Positions 59,520-64,000 of a stretch of DNA of 64,000 nt are shown here, one piece after another (positions within the stretch are counted from its first letter, which is position 1; each line of letters starts with the position of its first letter). A program made the position numbers and the translations under genes. This DNA is from Chytridium lagenaria (Eukaryota; Chytridiomycota; Chytridiomycetes; Chytridiales; Chytridiaceae), in assembly GCA_025449115.1 (NCBI GenBank), contig JAHLKC010000027.1, forward strand, positions 124,001-188,000. The letters are read 5' to 3'. The notes beneath the pieces were generated by a model, which saw only the letters and a list, made by a program, of their open reading frames with translations, was not told the origin of the DNA and made no database searches.

Positions 59520-61601
59520 ATGCTGTCGGCGAAAAAGGCCATCAAGGACTGGACATCCTCCTTCTCCTCCTCATTATCACCACAATCGTCGCTATCTTCC
59601 CCATTCTCTCATACACCATCGTCAGCATCATCGTTGTCGCCATCCTCGACTTCACCTTCGCGGTCACCTTCGCCAAATTCATTCTTCTCCGGGGCATCCA
59701 AGATCGCACCGTCCACCACTCGCAAAAGCAATGGCCAAGGCAAGAGTCGGCCTAAAAGCATGATGCGACGGCTCACCCTCATGAAGCATGGCAGCGCTTC
59801 AACTTCCTCCTCTCCTTTGGTGTTTAACAAAGATTCGTTTGAAAGAGTTTTGACAGAATGGGACCTTTTCTGCGAGTTCAAGAATTACGCTTTGGTTTGT
59901 TTCCCCTCTATAACTTTTTCATGTACCATCTACCAACAGCTGAAATCTAACAAAATCGAAACTTTTCAACAGACTGTCGACCTTTGCATCGAAAACATTC
60001 GTTTTTGGGAATCCGTCGTCGAAATCGAAGATTTACTCGCCGACCATGATGCTTCCTATCGTAACGGCCTCGAAGACACTTCCACAAGCACCTGGGCGCT
60101 CTCCCGCTTCCTCAATAAACCCATCGCCTCCCTCATTCCCGTAATCGATCCCGTCCCCGTCGACATCGCCCCTCACTTTCTCTACTTTCACGCAACCTTC
60201 CTTGCCAGAGATGCACCTCTGGAAGTCAACGTCCCGGGATCCATAAGAACTCGTATTCAATCAGAAATGGGAAGGAGGAAGACGAATGGGGACAGTGGGA
60301 GTGTTGGATCGTTTTCGAGTGATTTGTTTGATAAGGCGATTGATGAGGTGATTTCATTGCTATACCTTAACACGTTCAAGGGCTTTGTGGCTTACCGGGA
60401 GAAGAATGGACCATCAAAATCAGTAAACATGATGGGCGGAGGGGGAGGCATGTTGGGTAGTAAAGCGAATAATCGTGTGGACCTGTTCGCATGGAGTGGG
60501 GGCAAAGATGCAGAAAGCGACTGGGCGATCAACTCTATTGATGTGATAAAATCCACGTTGACAGCTTCACGCAGACGTTTAAGCTTTCAAGAGACTGCTT
60601 CTGCGCCCTCCGCTGACTCTATCGACCTTGATCATGACGCCCAGGCAGCGTATCTCCAAATATTACGAGAAACAAACTTCAAACCTTCCTCCGGTACCCC
60701 TGCCGCCACCTCCACTGCGTCACTAAAGCGTCGATCAACTGTTCGGCGAGCGTCTCTTGATATCCGTTCATCCCGCGACTTTGACCAGCCATCACCTCTC
60801 AAACCCTTGATTACCCATCAGTTACCTCCCACTCCTTCCCCAGCATCCGCTCCGAATCTTTCCAGGCCGAAACCACCTCCAAGACGTGTCATGGTCACCA
60901 CCAAATCCAATCCGCTTATCCCGCGCTTGCCCTCGCCATTGCCTCCTTCTCCGCTGTCGATAAGAAGTAAATCCGCGCTAGACCTTTCAGCCGTCGATAT
61001 TGGAGATATTGCCGCAACTTTGTCGTTGGGCATTGTGCCGCGGGTCCCATCACCGTCTATAGAGAAGAAGTGGGACACTGCTCCACCTCGTTCAGGTGGA
61101 GTCCCAGGATGGCCTCTTGCGCTGTCACCGCCATCTTCTCCATCCGCTCCTCGACATGCCCCAATACTTCACGACACGTTCACGCCGCCGTCCCCTTCCA
61201 CTCCTCGAAGCGCACCTATCGTTCACGACACGTTCACGCCACCGTCTCCTTCCACTCCTCGACTCGCACCTATCGTCCACGACACGTTCACGCCACCGTC
61301 CCCTTCCACTCCTCGACTCGCACCTATCGTCCACGATACCTTTCACTCGCCTGCCATGTTTCCGACCCTCGCTTCCCTCCATCTCGCTGCCTCACTCTCG
61401 CAAAATAATGGTGAACGTTCGTCGTCGCTCAATGCAGGGTCGTCTTCGAGTAGATCGAAAACGCCGATGGGTGGACATGGGAGGACCTCGTCGCTTGTCA
61501 ATCCGATTCGGTCTGCTTCGGCGACTACCGAGAGGTTACCGTATTTGACGGTGGAGGAGTTTGGTGAAGATTTGAAGTTTGGGATGTTGGAATTGAGGTG
61601 A
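59520..61601 (+). CDS. RGS-domain protein (regulator of G-protein signalling)
   Basis: RGS domains accelerate GTP hydrolysis on G-alpha subunits. I start at ATG 59520 (context AACAACCATGC) rather than the upstream ATG in the same frame. A Ser/Pro-rich N-terminus is followed by the RGS box: SFERVLTEWDLFCEFKNYAL, then, after an in-frame 78-nt intron (59895-59972), CIENIRFWESVVEIEDL, FLARDAPLEVNVPGSIRTRI and FDKAIDEVISLLYLNTFKGFVAY. About 45 extra residues sit between helices in the middle of the box. The C-terminal half is disordered and Pro-rich and contains four 18-residue repeats. No frame break was noticed. Confidence 0.88.
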   Translation: MLSAKKAIKDWTSSFSSSLSPQSSLSSPFSHTPSSASSLSPSSTSPSRSPSPNSFFSGASKIAPSTTRKSNGQGKSRPKSMMRRLTLMKHGSASTSSSPLVFNKDSFERVLTEWDLFCEFKNYALVCFPSITFSCTIYQQLKSNKIETFQQTVDLCIENIRFWESVVEIEDLLADHDASYRNGLEDTSTSTWALSRFLNKPIASLIPVIDPVPVDIAPHFLYFHATFLARDAPLEVNVPGSIRTRIQSEMGRRKTNGDSGSVGSFSSDLFDKAIDEVISLLYLNTFKGFVAYREKNGPSKSVNMMGGGGGMLGSKANNRVDLFAWSGGKDAESDWAINSIDVIKSTLTASRRRLSFQETASAPSADSIDLDHDAQAAYLQILRETNFKPSSGTPAATSTASLKRRSTVRRASLDIRSSRDFDQPSPLKPLITHQLPPTPSPASAPNLSRPKPPPRRVMVTTKSNPLIPRLPSPLPPSPLSIRSKSALDLSAVDIGDIAATLSLGIVPRVPSPSIEKKWDTAPPRSGGVPGWPLALSPPSSPSAPRHAPILHDTFTPPSPSTPRSAPIVHDTFTPPSPSTPRLAPIVHDTFTPPSPSTPRLAPIVHDTFHSPAMFPTLASLHLAASLSQNNGERSSSLNAGSSSSRSKTPMGGHGRTSSLVNPIRSASATTERLPYLTVEEFGEDLKFGMLELR
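61149..61364 (+). repeat. 54-bp coding tandem repeat (18 residues, four copies)
   Basis: The unit is PR(H/S/L)API(L/V)HDTFTPPSPST, with the fourth copy diverging at its end. Adjacent units are almost identical in DNA, so the expansion is recent. Confidence 0.92.
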
Positions 61602-62315
61602 TGCGATTGTGGAGACTTGGAGTTCCGTTTTAAAAAACTTGTCTCTTTTTTTTTTTGCATTTCTATTTATCTCGTTATTGCGGTTCACGTTTTTGATGCT
61701 GGTTCATCATTTTCTTTATTTTATTGAAATCTTGGGCAAATGCTTCCACTTTTTTGTTCTTGCATTCATCTTTGTATCTTTCGTTCCCTTATCCGCCTCA
61801 TGTCCGACTTTGACTGCATCTCAACGTTATATGAACGGCCTTTTATTTTTATAAAAGTTGATTGGATCTTGTATCTGTTTTTGTCCCATTGGATCCTAGA
61901 GATTCGTCATGGCATATGCATTGTGGTCGAGTCTTACTTTGATGGTTGGGACAAGCTATTCTTGTGAGCAAAATTAGCACTTGGTGTTAGGGACCACCTT
62001 GACATATTGACCCACGAAAAACGCGTCTAAGAGTTAGGGTTAGGGGTTAGGAGTAGGTTCCGTCGTCGTTAAATACTAGGATTTACCGCAAACTTAGCTC
62101 AACTCCAAGTGTACCAATGAAAAAATGACCCCGTAACCAAAATAGATTCCGTTCATTAATTGCTTTGGCTACCAGGATTTACCTCAACTTTGCTCACCAC
62201 GAACTGGCCCAAACATTAATGTAAAAATGACCATAAGCTTGTCAACCCAAAAATTTCATTTCAACAAAACAAAAAACAACACTCAAGGACGGATCTGAAC
62301 CCTTTGCTCACTGCA
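61602..62315. other. Intergenic, no gene seen
   Basis: This contains the 3' flank of the RGS gene and the promoter side of the channel gene. A short telomere-like tract lies at 62034-62056. No other feature is seen. Confidence 0.6.
62034..62056. repeat. Interstitial telomere-like repeat (TTAGGG variants)
   Basis: The stretch reads TTAGGG, TTAGGGG, TTAGGAG and TAGG. Such seeds can mark old break repair or telomerase capture, or a binding site for telomere-repeat proteins. Confidence 0.7.
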
Positions 62316-64000
62316 ATGGAGTTCCTTCCAGATGACGAGAATGCCACCATCCCTCTGGACCCGACCGTCATCACAGTTCAAGAGAGGAACTACAATCTTA
62401 TGCTGTGGATGCCGTTTGTGGTGATTCCCACATTCATCTTGACGGCAAGAGCGATCAAGTATTTGTATAGGATCTATCAAGCAAAGAAGTACGGTTACGG
62501 TGAGTATATCTTTCAATATCTATATCCGTGTTCATTTAATGATTACATACATTCAATTTCCACGACTTCACATGGGTCATAGAGATCAAACTAATACGTC
62601 ACCAGGTGATGACCTCATCGACGACCCCCTCTCTCAGCTCGGTCTCGCCCAACTCGGTCTCAAGCTCAACCGCGGCTACGACGACCTCAGCGACATCCGC
62701 AACATCCGAAAAGAGCAAAAACGGCTTGAACGCAAGATCGCCAAAGAGGATCGTAAAGCCGCCTTGCCCATCAATCCAAACAAACTCCAGCCGTGGAGCA
62801 ACCCCAGGAGCCCAAGTTTGGTTATCCGCTTTTGTGTTGAAACCATTGTTCCTTGCGGAAAATTACTTGCAGAGTTTGAGACGACGCACGAAACGAACTT
62901 GGACGGATTATTTTTCGCCAGATGCTGTTAGGAGGTTTTTTGATACATCGAGGTATGGGAGGATGTGGATGATCTTTCAGGTGGCGTGTACGGTGGTGGC
63001 TATTGTGAATTACGTTTTGTTAACTTGTAAGGACCTTTTTCCCGTCTCCTTATCTAATTACTGTCCTAACCGTCTCCGTATCTAATTACTATAAAAAGAT
63101 ACAATTCAACGCACCGACCGTAAAATGATTAAAGGCCTGGACTTTGCATTGGCACCATTTTCCTCCTCGATTACTCCCTCTCCATGTACACCGCGAAGAC
63201 CGTCTCGCCTTTTACTTCAACCCCGCATCCTCATTGATCTCCTGTCTATAGTCCACCCTTTGTCTACGCCTTGTGAGTGAAACCTCGCAATTCGTATGGT
63301 TCATGGGATTGTTGCGTATTCTCCGAGCATCTAGAATTCTGAGAACATATAGATTGCTGTCGTTCTCGGAGACAGAAGAGAAGAGGGAGTTGACGATTGT
63401 GGCGTTGTCGTTTTGTAACTTTATTTTTTGAGTGCTAGTGTGATTAATGCGTTGGAGACTATTAATGTCGAGAAGAAGGTGACCCCGACTTTGACGACTT
63501 GGCATGATAGTTTGTATTATATCATGGTGACGTTTAGGTGGGTCTTTTGTTCTAATTCTCGGATATACAGCCTTCCCTTAGAAATTTTTAAGCACTCCTG
63601 CCGTGTCGCATTCTACACTATATGCTTTCCTTGCCGTATATATATTTTTTTATCAGTACTTTTATGGTGTTAACATTTTAAATGCAGTACTATTGGATTC
63701 GGTGATCTCACCCCAACACCATCCCTCCCGCGTCGTCGTCATGTTCCTCATCGTCATCGTCATCGTCTACGTCCCCCTCCAAACAACTCGCATCGTCGAC
63801 ATCTTCTCCTCCACCTCCTCCTACCAACGCGCCCGTCACCGCGGTTCCGAATCCCGACCCCACGTGATCCTCACAGGCACCTCCATCCCTTTCGCTGTCC
63901 TCATCGACTTTCTCAAAGAGTTTATGGCAGCCTCCGCAGCATCCTCCCCAGCATCCGTGGCGGGTTCAACCGCATCAGCGCTTGACGCGTTCAGTGTGAC
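62316..64000 (+). CDS. Slo/BK-like potassium channel, 5' part (runs off the window)
   Basis: This is a voltage/ligand-gated K+ channel of the large RCK-containing class. An N-terminal membrane segment (MLWMPFVVIPTFILTARAI) precedes a charged cytosolic linker. S1 is WMIFQVACTVVAIVNYVLL; then comes IKGLDFAL and TIFLLDYSLSMYTA. The S4 voltage sensor is LLRILRASRILRTYRLL near 63310-63355. The pore helix WHDSLYYIMVTF leads to the filter STIGFGDLTP across an intron ending at 63687. The first RCK-like strand (RPHVILTGTSIPFAVLIDFLKEF) starts near 63858. The filter is GFGD rather than GYGD. Frame breaks occur near 62795-62815, several times at 63135-63265, and near 63725. The plasma membrane is the likely site. 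The rest of the gene lies beyond 64000. Confidence 0.8.

Noticed and set aside
1..64000. tRNA, rRNA or transposase genes
   Set aside because: I scanned for tRNA B-box-like sequence and transposase or reverse-transcriptase motifs by eye and found none I could support.

Overview
The window is eukaryotic nuclear DNA, almost certainly from an early-diverging (zoosporic, probably chytrid) fungus. The genes are split by many short GT-AG introns (37-90 nt is common) and packed closely on both strands. The gene set is fungal: GPI-anchored yapsin-like proteases, a PalI/SUR7-like tetraspan, a NoxR/p67phox-like TPR protein, BLTP2/Fmp27 and mitochondrial uL22. A Slo/BK-like potassium channel and an HGSNAT-like acyltransferase point away from Dikarya. 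No species is assigned.

Layout: 0.7-5.7 kb, tandem aspartic proteases with identical intron positions. 6.4-9.9 kb, an alanyl-tRNA editing protein and a cysteine synthase-like enzyme (both minus). 10.0-13.1 kb, a GTPBP1-like GTPase and mitochondrial uL22 (plus). 13.1-21.2 kb, one giant BLTP2/Fmp27 bridge-like lipid transfer protein (minus). 21.8-23.2 kb, a tetraspan membrane protein with a Q/N/Y-rich tail. 23.9-29.6 kb, a protein with four START domains and a membrane-anchored C-terminus (minus). 31.6-33.9 kb, an HGSNAT-like acyltransferase. 34.2-37.4 kb, SSL2/XPB. 37.7-40.8 kb, a CKS1-domain protein that appears fused to a long novel region and ends in an inverted copy of the XPB tail (minus). 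41.1-48.2 kb, four two-domain hemerythrin genes arranged - + - +. 48.4-50.3 kb, a second START protein related to the 24-29 kb gene. 50.8-56.6 kb, a NoxR-like TPR / poly-Q / proline-rich / PH protein (minus). 59.5-61.6 kb, an RGS protein. 62.3 kb to the window end, the 5' part of a Slo-like K+ channel.

The most novel material is (a) the repeated START plus beta-rich module, found four times in one protein and once in a paralogue; (b) the hemerythrin cluster, which looks like a duplicated divergent gene pair; (c) the CKS1 chimera carrying a piece of the neighbouring XPB gene; and (d) the TPR-PH fusion related to NADPH oxidase regulators.

Caution: many conserved genes change reading frame by one base, usually inside a homopolymer, without an intron. 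I count at least two dozen such places, including in essential XPB. This looks like consensus sequencing error, although local gene decay is not excluded. Exon ends quoted to the base were read from splice sites and protein continuity. Where frames are broken only the outer limits are given. All family assignments come from motif recognition; no database search was run.
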